Below, in pieces: positions 27,501 through 33,886 of a stretch of 64,000 nt of DNA (position 1 is the stretch's first letter; every line of letters starts with the position of its first letter). The translations under genes were made by a program, and so were the position numbers. This stretch comes from Blastopirellula sp. (GTDB lineage Bacteria; Planctomycetota; Planctomycetia; Pirellulales; Pirellulaceae). The stretch covers positions 1 through 64,000 of the forward strand of contig NVWB01000150.1 of assembly GCA_002733575.1 (NCBI GenBank), read 5' to 3'. The notes under the pieces were generated by a model. The model was not told the DNA's origin and did no database searches. It worked only from the letters and a program-made list of their open reading frames with translations.

Positions 27501-28393
27501 ACACTTTTACCAGGTGATCGCGCTAATGCTAACGCTGTTGAATTTTTGAATCGTAGAACTTTAGGAGAATCACTTCGCGCGATGACTTGGCTCGTCACAT
27601 CTTTTGAATTTCGTTTGACGACAAATTCAACGGTTCCGCCAACTGGTCCTGTCCATGAGGCAGGCGAAATAACTAAACCTGTTTCAGGTGGGACAGGAAT
27701 TATTTTGGGATCGTTGTTTTGGTTCAAGCCATACCAATACGCTAGCGGAAGCGCAATTAATAAGATGACAGCAACGAACAACATCATTTTGACGAATGAC
27801 AAACGCCCACCGGATTTTTTTTTCGGCTCAGGCGGAACATCTACATTCTTGCACTCTGGACAAAGAGGGTCATCGGTTCTTTTGACAAACAGAGCTTTAC
27901 ATTTACGATTTGTGCAAATCAAGGGAACAGCCGGTTCCATATCATTGCGCTGGAACCCCCACAACCAAACCAGTCGCCACGTTCCTCCGGGTGTTTTCCA
28001 CTTGCAAAAGTGACAAGACTGATGGGCGGGGCTTAGTTTTCTGATTGCATCAAAATGTCGTGTTAGTGTTGTCCGCAATTCTTCTGGCTCTACTTGAGTC
28101 AGACGTTGTTCAAGTAACTTCAGATCATTTTTAAGGTCTTTATTACTTCTTAACTCACGATCAGAGACAGGCTCGCAGATGACATCATGTGGTCTTCCAC
28201 CAGTTTCATCGCAGACAAAGAAATTAGCAATGTCGCCATCTTTTTTTGGTTGAGCGGCAAGTCGACCGAGTGCTTTTCGCAACTTTTCATCGTTGGCGTT
28301 ACTACGATCAAGGATCGGTAAATCATTTAATGATACTCCAATAAAGTCTCGGGCATTTTTTGCCAGATTTACTTGGACTATTCGATTCGGCAT
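21566..28393 (-). CDS. Giant membrane protein: cytosolic zinc-binding head, one TM, about 20 Big_2 repeats
   Basis: A 2275-residue protein and the largest gene in the window. Residues 1-198 have no signal peptide and contain three Cys pairs (C127/C130, C160/C165, C178/C181). Residues about 200-221 are the only strong hydrophobic stretch, preceded by KKKSGGR, which predicts an N-in, C-out type II orientation. From about residue 230 to 2150 there are about 20 Big_2/invasin-type Ig-like repeats, recognisable by phrases such as LEVTPLSLQLAVGEQ, LEISPANLEFAVGEA, LVVQPNPVSLSVGEA and LSIEPKSISVHIGQA, each about 85-100 residues. The C-terminal 110 residues differ from the repeats. The exposed rod would reach far from the membrane. 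The cytosolic head probably docks the SrfB/SrfC and vWA proteins of the same operon (inference). Confidence 0.85.
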   Translation of the reverse strand: MPNRIVQVNLAKNARDFIGVSLNDLPILDRSNANDEKLRKALGRLAAQPKKDGDIANFFVCDETGGRPHDVICEPVSDRELRSNKDLKNDLKLLEQRLTQVEPEELRTTLTRHFDAIRKLSPAHQSCHFCKWKTPGGTWRLVWLWGFQRNDMEPAVPLICTNRKCKALFVKRTDDPLCPECKNVDVPPEPKKKSGGRLSFVKMMLFVAVILLIALPLAYWYGLNQNNDPKIIPVPPETGLVISPASWTGPVGGTVEFVVKRNSKDVTSQVIARSDSPKVLRFKNSTALALARSPGKSVITFYLGDENATMTINVEYPKNPTRIFLEPKDLTLGIGTTATLKLIGEYEDGGKIDLSEVATWNQSEDKSVFVHNGLVQGLAVGSANIQAMYRASSEQPWLDTTSQVVVEDEKYLSLEIKIKNDNLTVGQNTGVSINAITESGANYSVLGSSELTLNFSVPSIANLEEGLLYALQPGEATLSASFRGLTVDAELSVLPSKHEQKLEVTPLSLQLAVGEQTELDILTSSNSLIQFKSASPELVEVTEDGKLIGHAPGESISVIVSQDNQQVEVIIDVVVEEFQSIAIVPEHISLSVDETIEVRVVGTNSKNKQFDLSQDRIQAERLPSPDYASFDGSTYTLHGIYPTQSNPQRLTLRFGDLKASADIEVVSAPMQLTITPDSALDLPIGQDSQVQIWANYGDGRRVEVMPDQVEWEILPLDSKHVLLNQNTGIATSLKSGGSITVEATYQGQSAGSLTINAVEPPPLTLEIASDVNPLLLGESGQFQAELVAADGSRISADNTEFLSIDEAILAVDSQTGAYTALATGSVIVKATHPSTTTPAEISLEIVATDQGKLELRPKKVRIPVGSQQPLQLYLITKGEEREINLAGNDDIDFAGLGQNSIVWDSPNLVGIQPSSQPFEFSVTWQGMIAKSLIEVYKNDPSKAPTEIRVVPDTVSLAVGQVLSPKVEQKVEGSADEWIELQPHFVQWEVPASDLLWTPPSTSFNPSLERTQNSPDSIVIKVTYQNATAQLVINAKPLEEVPKATDPETRLVVNRDPQGDSISVGQSQRYTIMIEQDGVQEPATGVEWLPAFDNEFVEWNPPILFAKKPGHEQQLSATTNGEAIDFKTQIIFPLPKPEQNAPIDKPPQAIRFITQAGSNIQIPVNSKFTDFKIEAEFENGLVQDITRDAYLVIDRDAQQASVAVSQGQIEALRPGNSTVLAEFRGVRTEEGLQCEVTSDVKIAELEISPANLEFAVGEAANLRVIGYSGEGQQRVSVGDVSSLPGFSWESQSPDTVSIAGGSVQALQVGKSTIIAKLNGLTAAADVVVKEEPADLDESINVYPLSLTLKVGESKSLGHDITITRNGINLIRETEIASSQPDILEVNRDSQSVVGVSPGSASLSFSYRGETQIIPVTVQQITEEPSESAQIIVEPSSGILGVGESQNIRVYLLDTNGERTDRTSSAILSSSDDNIISVRGNELTASGTGDATISVVLPESTEEGEAKFSVIDESYSQLEVVPSSLTLSPGEERNLTIYAIGPEGRRDITQHENLSISIAGEKSDSIELNGSTVQGIVAGQASIDVQLDTLKQQVSVTVVDQPWRDLRIEPKDATIKEGQKMDFQIFAKRGDTEKALTPDDGVEVLLTNTSVADLHDPFSVQGTSPGFTGLRLNFNNLRAEASITVTASEKVDPPATPPAKLPPGLRFIPDILSLQIGTPGSSVRVVKVAADGTEEEVDFKTEMVFDGPDDIVELTWTASGAVFKPLKVGSTKVKASYQGIPTRRPLGIQVVDYDNDARLVVQPNPVSLSVGEASDFNLVQIIPGRGLTPLDVEYEVKSDDDSIVAIDNNHTLRGIAAGETTVVVSPIGVDSQFSKLSTKIAVRVTGTGNDDSQAELVITGPSKTTVGSPSQFRIELITSSDTKDVTSQGASLVIDRDQEQMVEFLPGGIVIGMKSGTVNLKARYKDLISTPIRLEISDQASQFKQLELELDTRAMTINESRSYQLWGYPSQGGARQDITNLIESGKAKLIIQGDSNAIEHQSPDLIGKKPGLVEFAAELQQGADVIQSTKIQIEVVDDSDQPKGILSIEPKSISVHIGQAAPAIQVLSRRPGESQPRQISLSLTSEDSSILEADENGNFIGKAIGKTRLVAQVEDQEVAVDVQVIGNPFESVKISKLIPGDPFSVLIDVKGYSLEELEYRIAQPNQKEDQGWQKTQNNDGVQSVQLKSHEIPFRNIEYAYKLFIESRNPIDKTVTRYPCDFSIRITTDWKIQTDETP

Positions 28394-28459
28394 GACGCAT
28401 CTCTTGTGATGACAATGGTGGAATGGTAATTGATTGCTTGAGGTTTAAAAATTAGAAGA

Positions 28460-29548
28460 TTATCCAGATGGTAATACTAAAGGCTGCTTTATTTTCATTT
28501 CACCATCTAAAACCAACTCAAACATGCTAGATCCAACGGGCATTTCAAAGGTGATTAAAGCTTTGACTTCATCTGTTTTTTCATGAACGAGTTCTGCTTG
28601 ATCATTGAAGACTCGAATACTTGTTCCAACGACCGTGTCAGGATCAAATATCTCACTCCATGCATCATTCATATCTCGCATTTCACCTAGAACTTTGGCA
28701 TTCCAGATGTCAATTTCTTCTAGCCCAGGGGGCATTTCCATATCATCAATTCTAGTCAACTGAGCACGATCAACTTGTTTACCAAATCCTAGTAATACAC
28801 ATTTCAAAGAAGGACGCTGACCAGATTGTATCTCTTTTGCTATCCGATGTGTTTCTGCAACGATCATTGCCTCGTCTTCGATGTGACCATCTGTGACAAA
28901 GACCAAAACACCGTTTGTTTGTAATGCTTTTTCTGCAAAGTGAAGCAGAGGAGGAGCTAGCTGAGTTTTAGCGCCAAATGATTTAACACGAGGACCATCT
29001 ACCATCAAGTTTTTTAAATCATTGTGCTGAACAGTTCCTAGAGATTCAATGCCTTTTCCATCAGCATCACATGCCCAATAGATCACTTCGCAACTTCCAC
29101 TGGTCACACCACCTGTTGCAAAGGTGCGAATTAAATTGTCAATCATCTGAGAACAAGGTTTTTGCACTATATTTTTGGTCTGTACAGCCCAGCCATTACT
29201 AATGGCCTGCTTTTTTGCTTCCGTGGTCAAGATGCGTCGAGTGACTCCATCTCGCACTCTCTCAGTAAACATTCCTTGCTCGACAAACCGTCGACTTACT
29301 TCAGAGGGAATCGTTTTGCCTCGTCCGTAATCATCTTGCATAGATTGGCTTGCATCCAGAGCAAGGCCAACCATGCACTGCTCGCCATCACCTAGTAAGA
29401 AAGCTCCCATAGCGAGAGTTGCTGCCACTTGGAGCCGGTTCTCAACTTGCCGAATAGAAACTTCGCCAAACTCAGGGGCCACAATGCTGGAAGGAAGTGA
29501 TTGGCTTGGGGCATCATTCGTACCAAACAAGGTGTTGAAGTTGTACAT
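28460..29548 (-). CDS. vWA-domain protein, first gene of the SrfB/SrfC operon
   Basis: A 362-residue cytosolic protein with a complete vWA MIDAS: DASQS (D65-S69) in GLALDASQSM, a T-containing loop GAKTQLAP, and LVFVTDGHIEDE. Residues about 300-362 form a C-terminal beta-rich domain containing IRVFNDQAELVHE and ALITFEMPVGSSMFELVLDG. It is a paralogue of the vWA gene at 12277-13200, sharing YWAC-DADGKGIES and ETHRIAKEIQSGQRPSLKCVLLGFG-type segments. It lacks a signal peptide. The ATG at 29548 faces the sigma factor gene across a 299-base divergent region. Its stop lies 66 bases before the giant gene, so it leads the operon. A metal-dependent adaptor role is inferred. Confidence 0.82.
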   Translation of the reverse strand: MYNFNTLFGTNDAPSQSLPSSIVAPEFGEVSIRQVENRLQVAATLAMGAFLLGDGEQCMVGLALDASQSMQDDYGRGKTIPSEVSRRFVEQGMFTERVRDGVTRRILTTEAKKQAISNGWAVQTKNIVQKPCSQMIDNLIRTFATGGVTSGSCEVIYWACDADGKGIESLGTVQHNDLKNLMVDGPRVKSFGAKTQLAPPLLHFAEKALQTNGVLVFVTDGHIEDEAMIVAETHRIAKEIQSGQRPSLKCVLLGFGKQVDRAQLTRIDDMEMPPGLEEIDIWNAKVLGEMRDMNDAWSEIFDPDTVVGTSIRVFNDQAELVHEKTDEVKALITFEMPVGSSMFELVLDGEMKIKQPLVLPSG

Positions 29549-29847
29549 GATTTAAATTTCTATTCCACAAGGCTTGATCAAGATGTTATAATTAATACCA
29601 CAAAGTTAAGAGTTGATGTCGTACATAGAACCTTTTCTACCACACTCACTTGCACAATTCAAGCTTTTTCTGTGATAGTCTCCGCTGGGGTTTTTTGATT
29701 GAAATAGAGAGAGAAATTATTAAACTCCAATCCCCTTTCAGTAGTTCATCACCAATTGATATTAGTTTGCGACACCAGTATTCTGCAATCATGGAAATTA
29801 TTAATAAAAGGCTGGATTTTTTATATTAATGAATCACGAGAGACAAT
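29549..29847. promoter_or_regulatory. Divergent control region between vWA operon and sigma/kinase genes
   Basis: This AT-rich stretch between two outward-facing start codons must hold both promoters. A TATAAT hexamer occurs at 29587-29592 on the plus strand, but the -35 spacing is poor. I see no convincing operator or palindrome. The promoter recognised by the adjacent ECF sigma factor cannot be identified from one region alone. Confidence 0.45.
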
Positions 29848-30474
29848 ATGTCAGAACAAGGGACTATCACCCGCTGGATTTTTAATTTGGCAGAGGATAA
29901 CGATGAGGCAGTTTGCAGAATCTGGCAGCAGTATTTCAGTCAACTAGTGCAATTAGCTCGCAAGCAATTAAACGGTAGGCAGTGGGGGGGAGTCGATGAA
30001 GAAGATGTAGCTTTGAGCGCTTTGGATGCTTTTATAACGCAACACAATGCAGGCAAATATCCCGATATCCAAGGGAGAGACGATGTTTGGAAGCTACTGG
30101 CTGTAATTACTCGACGCAAGGCATTGAATGTGATTCGTAGTGAAATGTCACAGCGCCGTGGAGGAGGGAAGCAAACGAATTTAAGTGATGCTCTTATGCA
30201 ATCGTTCGAAGCTGGTCCCTCTCCGCTACAAGCTGCCGAACTACTTGATGAGGCAAGACGACTGATTGACCATACACTAGATGGAAGATCGAATTTGCAA
30301 GTTATTGCTACACGGAAACTCCAAGGGGCAAATAACACCGAACTGGCTGAAGAATTAAAAGTATCGAGAAGAACCATAGAACGAAAATTGGAAGTCATTC
30401 GAATGTTATGGCAAGAAGATTTAGAGTCAAGAGAACTTATGCCTGGCATTGAAAAGGTGGAAGACCATGGTTGA
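29848..30474 (+). CDS. ECF-type RNA polymerase sigma factor (Sigma70_ECF)
   Basis: A 208-residue sigma factor of the Sigma70_ECF family common in planctomycetes. Region 2 spans about residues 20-95, with a WGGVDEEDVALSALDAF segment and WKLLAVITRRKALNVIRSE, which corresponds to the DNA-melting and -10-binding helices. A linker follows (about 105-135). Region 4 (about 140-190) includes QGANNTELAEELKVSRRTIERKLEVIR, the helix-turn-helix for the -35 box. No anti-sigma factor follows. Instead the kinase gene starts inside its last codons (ATG at 30467, sigma stop TGA at 30472-30474), so translation is coupled. ECF factors activated by Ser/Thr kinase phosphorylation are known (the EcfP/PknT pair of Vibrio). 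Its likely target is the divergent vWA-SrfB operon (inference). Confidence 0.9.
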   Translation: MSEQGTITRWIFNLAEDNDEAVCRIWQQYFSQLVQLARKQLNGRQWGGVDEEDVALSALDAFITQHNAGKYPDIQGRDDVWKLLAVITRRKALNVIRSEMSQRRGGGKQTNLSDALMQSFEAGPSPLQAAELLDEARRLIDHTLDGRSNLQVIATRKLQGANNTELAEELKVSRRTIERKLEVIRMLWQEDLESRELMPGIEKVEDHG

Positions 30475-31759
30475 CTACGAAGATGGTCAAAAACGAATTA
30501 AGCGATTTCGAGAGCTTCCGCTAGAAGAGGCGCTTCGTTTAGACAATTTGTGTGATTGTTTTGAGCAGCAATTGCTAACCAATCAAAAGCCGAGTCCGAA
30601 ATCGTTTGTTGATGCCTGCCAATCGGAATCTCGTAAACTCTTGTTACGTGCGCTCCTCGCATTGGAATTCGATTATTTGTCTGGCTTAGGAGAGCATCCA
30701 AATCTAAACGATTATGTTTCAATATTTCCCAACGAAATTGATATTGTCCAAGATATATATTTTGAAGTTTTTCCATCAGATCGTCCAGACGAAGAGATTA
30801 ACCAATCTGACGATATTTCGGATGTAATTCCCAACTACACTCTCCTTTCTGAACTTGGGGCAGGTGGAATGGGGAAAGTGTTCCGAGGCATCCATACAAT
30901 GCTCAAGAACGATGTTGCCATTAAAGTGCTTCATCCAGAGAAGCAAGATGATGGAGAGATACGACAGCTATTCCTGAGAGAAACAAGTAATCTAGGACAG
31001 CTAAGGCACCCTCATATCGTTCAGGCATTATATGCCGGTACAACTCAAGACAATCGACCTTATCTTGTAATGGAGATTGTCAGAGGACTCGATTTGGCAA
31101 AGGTTGTTCGTAGATGTGGCCCGATCTCTGTTGCAGATGCATGCGAAATTATTCGACAAGCGGCCTTAGGCTTGCAGCATGCCTGTGAATGCGGAATGGT
31201 TCATCGAGACATCAAACCCTCGAATCTACTATTAGGCTGGGATCATGAGAAGATTGCTAAAATAAAAGTCGCTGATTTCGGACTCGCTAGAATTCGATTT
31301 CGAAATACATGGCATGGATCAGATGGCACTCATGCTCGTGTTGGCACTTTGGAATACATGCCTCCTGAGCAATTCTTTACTCCTTCGGAAGTTGACATTC
31401 GAGCCGATATTTTTAGCCTCGGATGTACTCTTTATGCGTTACTTGTTGGTCAGCCACCATTTACGGGTAATTTTAAAAATGTTACCGAAAAGATGGTCTA
31501 CCATCGCGACCAACCTGTACCCCCGGTTCGCCATCTGCGTCCTGATGTACCGGAAGCTCTCTTTGAAGTCATCTCCTGGGCAATGGCTAAAGACCCAGAT
31601 AATCGCTTTGAGTCCCCACTCAGTTTTGCGAATAGCTTAGATCTCTTTAACGGTGGGCACGACCTATCTCTTTTGCTGGACACAGCTGAAGACATCCCAG
31701 AGTCTATTGCTACACCTTTGCTAGTGGACTCAACTTTTACTGCACGTCCCCATGCTTGA
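30467..31759 (+). CDS. Hanks-type Ser/Thr protein kinase coupled to the ECF sigma factor
   Basis: A 430-residue soluble kinase. I take the ATG at 30467, because AAGGTGG lies about 7 bases upstream and the gene overlaps the sigma stop by eight bases. A TTG at 30449 would extend it by six residues. Residues about 1-118 form a helical N-terminal region. The kinase domain follows: G-loop GAGGMGKVFRG, ATP lysine in AIKVLH, catalytic HRDIKPSNLL, VADFGLARI, and a MPPEQF in the APE position. It lacks the usual membrane helix and extracellular sensor domain of planctomycete kinases, so it probably senses through its own N-terminus or through protein partners. It likely phosphorylates the sigma factor or cluster proteins (inference). 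Confidence 0.92.
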   Translation: MVDYEDGQKRIKRFRELPLEEALRLDNLCDCFEQQLLTNQKPSPKSFVDACQSESRKLLLRALLALEFDYLSGLGEHPNLNDYVSIFPNEIDIVQDIYFEVFPSDRPDEEINQSDDISDVIPNYTLLSELGAGGMGKVFRGIHTMLKNDVAIKVLHPEKQDDGEIRQLFLRETSNLGQLRHPHIVQALYAGTTQDNRPYLVMEIVRGLDLAKVVRRCGPISVADACEIIRQAALGLQHACECGMVHRDIKPSNLLLGWDHEKIAKIKVADFGLARIRFRNTWHGSDGTHARVGTLEYMPPEQFFTPSEVDIRADIFSLGCTLYALLVGQPPFTGNFKNVTEKMVYHRDQPVPPVRHLRPDVPEALFEVISWAMAKDPDNRFESPLSFANSLDLFNGGHDLSLLLDTAEDIPESIATPLLVDSTFTARPHA

Positions 31760-31808
31760 TTTAAACTCGTTTGCTTCGGGGCCATTCAGAATGATAGTGA
31801 GAACTCTC

Positions 31809-32759
31809 CTACTCCAGCCACCGGGCATTGTGCCCACGATCTAATAGATGGTCGACAAATGTTTTGGGTCCATGGGTGCAGTAGACGGTTGTTGGGTTGA
31901 CTCGATCTACGGTTTCTAGCAGTTCATCAAAATCGGCATGATCTGAGAGAGGGATCACGTGGTCGGCGTGGTGTTTTTTTAGGACTTCGCCGCCGAGGGC
32001 CCAGCCGGTGACTGAGAATGTTTGTTTGTGAATAATGCCTTGAAGCTGAGGGATCTTTTGTGACTTGGGTGGAATGATCACTGCGTGATTGGGCTTCGGT
32101 CGGTCTTCGTATAAAGCGAAGCCGCCTAAGTCACAGCCGCATTGTTGGTAGAGTTGGCTCATTTCATAGATAGCCGGATGTTGGAGCACCTTGATTCCAG
32201 CCGACGTTAATATCTTGGTCACCTCTTGAGCTTTTCCAAGCACATACGCATGGATGACTGGCGTGGCCCCAACTTGAAACGCTGCGTTGACCTTGTCGAT
32301 TAAGATCTCGATGGTTTCCTTGCGAGGCGGTAATCGATACCGAGGTTTGCCGAATGTGCATTCCATGATCAGCGTGTCTGCCTGGGGCAAGTTTACCTTG
32401 CCAGCAGTGGCAGATTCAGAGAGTCGAAAGTCTCCGGTGTAAAGCAGCGAGCCACCATCTTCTTCCACAAGCAACATGGCCGAACCGAAGATGTGGCCTG
32501 CGTTATGAGCAGTCAGACGTAGATCGAGGAAGTCGATTGGCTTATTGAAATCTAATATCTTGAAGTTGCTCATGCCGACACGCTTTTCTAGCATGGCCGC
32601 AGTTGGGGCAGTGCAGAGGGTTGTCTCATGCTTGGCCACATGATCCATGTGGGCATGCGAGATGAACCCTATCGGTTGTCGCCGGGTAACATCGAGTGCC
32701 AAACGACTGGGCAGCAAAAAGAGTCCTCGGTCGCAATAAAATTTGGGAGAAGCAGACAC
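31809..32759 (-). CDS. MBL-fold nuclease (CPSF/exonuclease-like)
   Basis: A 316-residue cytosolic metallo-beta-lactamase-fold protein. The metal motif HAHMDH is at 35-40. Further motifs are HNAGHIFGSAMLL (metal His), YTGDF (bridging Asp) and SDHADFDEL near the C-terminus. This order is that of the exonuclease/RNA-processing branch of the MBL superfamily (the CPSF73 or 'Lhr/ligase-associated MBL exonuclease' type), not of beta-lactamases. It cuts nucleic acid, with substrate unknown. It is the last gene of a leftward set that includes a MotA/TolQ-like channel gene (32801-37175), being 41 bases downstream of the preceding gene. Whether it functions with that channel or is only cotranscribed is open. 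Confidence 0.85.
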   Translation of the reverse strand: MSASPKFYCDRGLFLLPSRLALDVTRRQPIGFISHAHMDHVAKHETTLCTAPTAAMLEKRVGMSNFKILDFNKPIDFLDLRLTAHNAGHIFGSAMLLVEEDGGSLLYTGDFRLSESATAGKVNLPQADTLIMECTFGKPRYRLPPRKETIEILIDKVNAAFQVGATPVIHAYVLGKAQEVTKILTSAGIKVLQHPAIYEMSQLYQQCGCDLGGFALYEDRPKPNHAVIIPPKSQKIPQLQGIIHKQTFSVTGWALGGEVLKKHHADHVIPLSDHADFDELLETVDRVNPTTVYCTHGPKTFVDHLLDRGHNARWLE

Positions 32760-32800
32760 AATTCACCGCGGCAATGTTATTGGTACTTGATCAGAAGAGT

Positions 32801-33886
32801 TTACTGAGACGAAGAGCGTTGTCCTCTGGGTGATCCGCCGATTGGGAAATCTTGAGGCAGTGGTCGCCCGGCTGTAGCGAATCCTTTTTGGTAGAGGATG
32901 TCTTTCAACTGGCGAAATTCTTTGAAGCTATCAGGGTAGGTCCAAACAGTTACCGTGGTTCGGCTAGGATCAAACTCGGTTAGGAATGCACTAAATTGCG
33001 AGCCTGATTGCATGGCTTGTTCCAGCGGCTCTCCGATGTTGTCAGAAACTGGCACGAGTACGAAGTTGTCTAGTTCAATCGATTCACGTTTGGCATCGCC
33101 TAGCGAAGTGTCAACGATATATTGAGAACGCCGCAGCGTGTAGCGGCAATAGAAATCACCAACCGGGCCTACCGTAGCTGTTATCGATGAATTACTGCCG
33201 AGTTGATTGACTTTGCGGCGCGCATCATTTTTTAGCATTTCGACGAGTCGATTCATGGGGACATACGTGATTCGCCCATTGAGCAGACGAAAATGCTCTT
33301 CGTTGCCAAACACGGTTTCGGCCATCGGGGTAGGGTAGTGCTTTAGCTGAATCGTTTCCGGTTCATATTCTTCTAAACTTTCGAGAGTCTCGTAAAGATG
33401 ATCTACCTTCTGAGACTTTTCGATAAATGCTTGTTGACTTGCGAACTTCTTTTGCTCGTCGTCTCCTAGCAGTTTACTTTTTTCTTTGATCGCATTTTGA
33501 GTGGATGAAAGAATCAGTTGAAGTTGGTTACGTTCTTCAAAGCGAGATGCAAGGAGTTGGTTCACCTGTTTGGCTTGCGCTTCGATTTGGGCAATGTGCA
33601 TTTGCTGATTGAGAAGTTCGGCTTCCGAAACTGTGGGCAGAACTTGAGCGATTTCAACAGGTGCAGGAGCAGGGGCTGGAACTGAAATTGGGACTGGAGT
33701 GGGAGTAGGTTCTGACAGGTCGGCTTCTTTTTCTTGCAAACGATCCGCAGCGGCTTGCACCACCGCATCTCGCGCGGAAATACTGATGACCATAATCAAG
33801 ATGATCAAAATACCGACTAGATTTGTCACGATATCCAAGAACGAATCGAGGCTTGGCTCGAAGTTTTCGCGATTTCTTTTTGACAT
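32801..33886 (-). CDS. ExbD/MotB-like single-TM protein with periplasmic coiled coil
   Basis: A 361-residue membrane protein. One N-terminal TM helix carries the conserved aspartate, in SFLDIVTNLVGILIIL, which lines up with the ExbD motif 'MIDIVFQLLVFF' where the Asp shuttles protons. A Pro-rich stretch (about 55-80) and a coiled coil (about 90-150) lead to a C-terminal periplasmic domain of unknown fold. No OmpA-type peptidoglycan-binding motif (NxxLSxxRA) was recognised. With the channel gene two positions upstream it likely forms a proton- or sodium-driven MotA/B- or ExbB/D-type complex. Its start overlaps the stop of the 651-residue partner at base 33886. Confidence 0.7.
   Translation of the reverse strand: MSKRNRENFEPSLDSFLDIVTNLVGILIILIMVISISARDAVVQAAADRLQEKEADLSEPTPTPVPISVPAPAPAPVEIAQVLPTVSEAELLNQQMHIAQIEAQAKQVNQLLASRFEERNQLQLILSSTQNAIKEKSKLLGDDEQKKFASQQAFIEKSQKVDHLYETLESLEEYEPETIQLKHYPTPMAETVFGNEEHFRLLNGRITYVPMNRLVEMLKNDARRKVNQLGSNSSITATVGPVGDFYCRYTLRRSQYIVDTSLGDAKRESIELDNFVLVPVSDNIGEPLEQAMQSGSQFSAFLTEFDPSRTTVTVWTYPDSFKEFRQLKDILYQKGFATAGRPLPQDFPIGGSPRGQRSSSQ

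Noticed and set aside
29940..30449. Long antisense frame inside the sigma factor gene
   Set aside because: It mirrors the sigma reading frame, has no start signal and no family resemblance.
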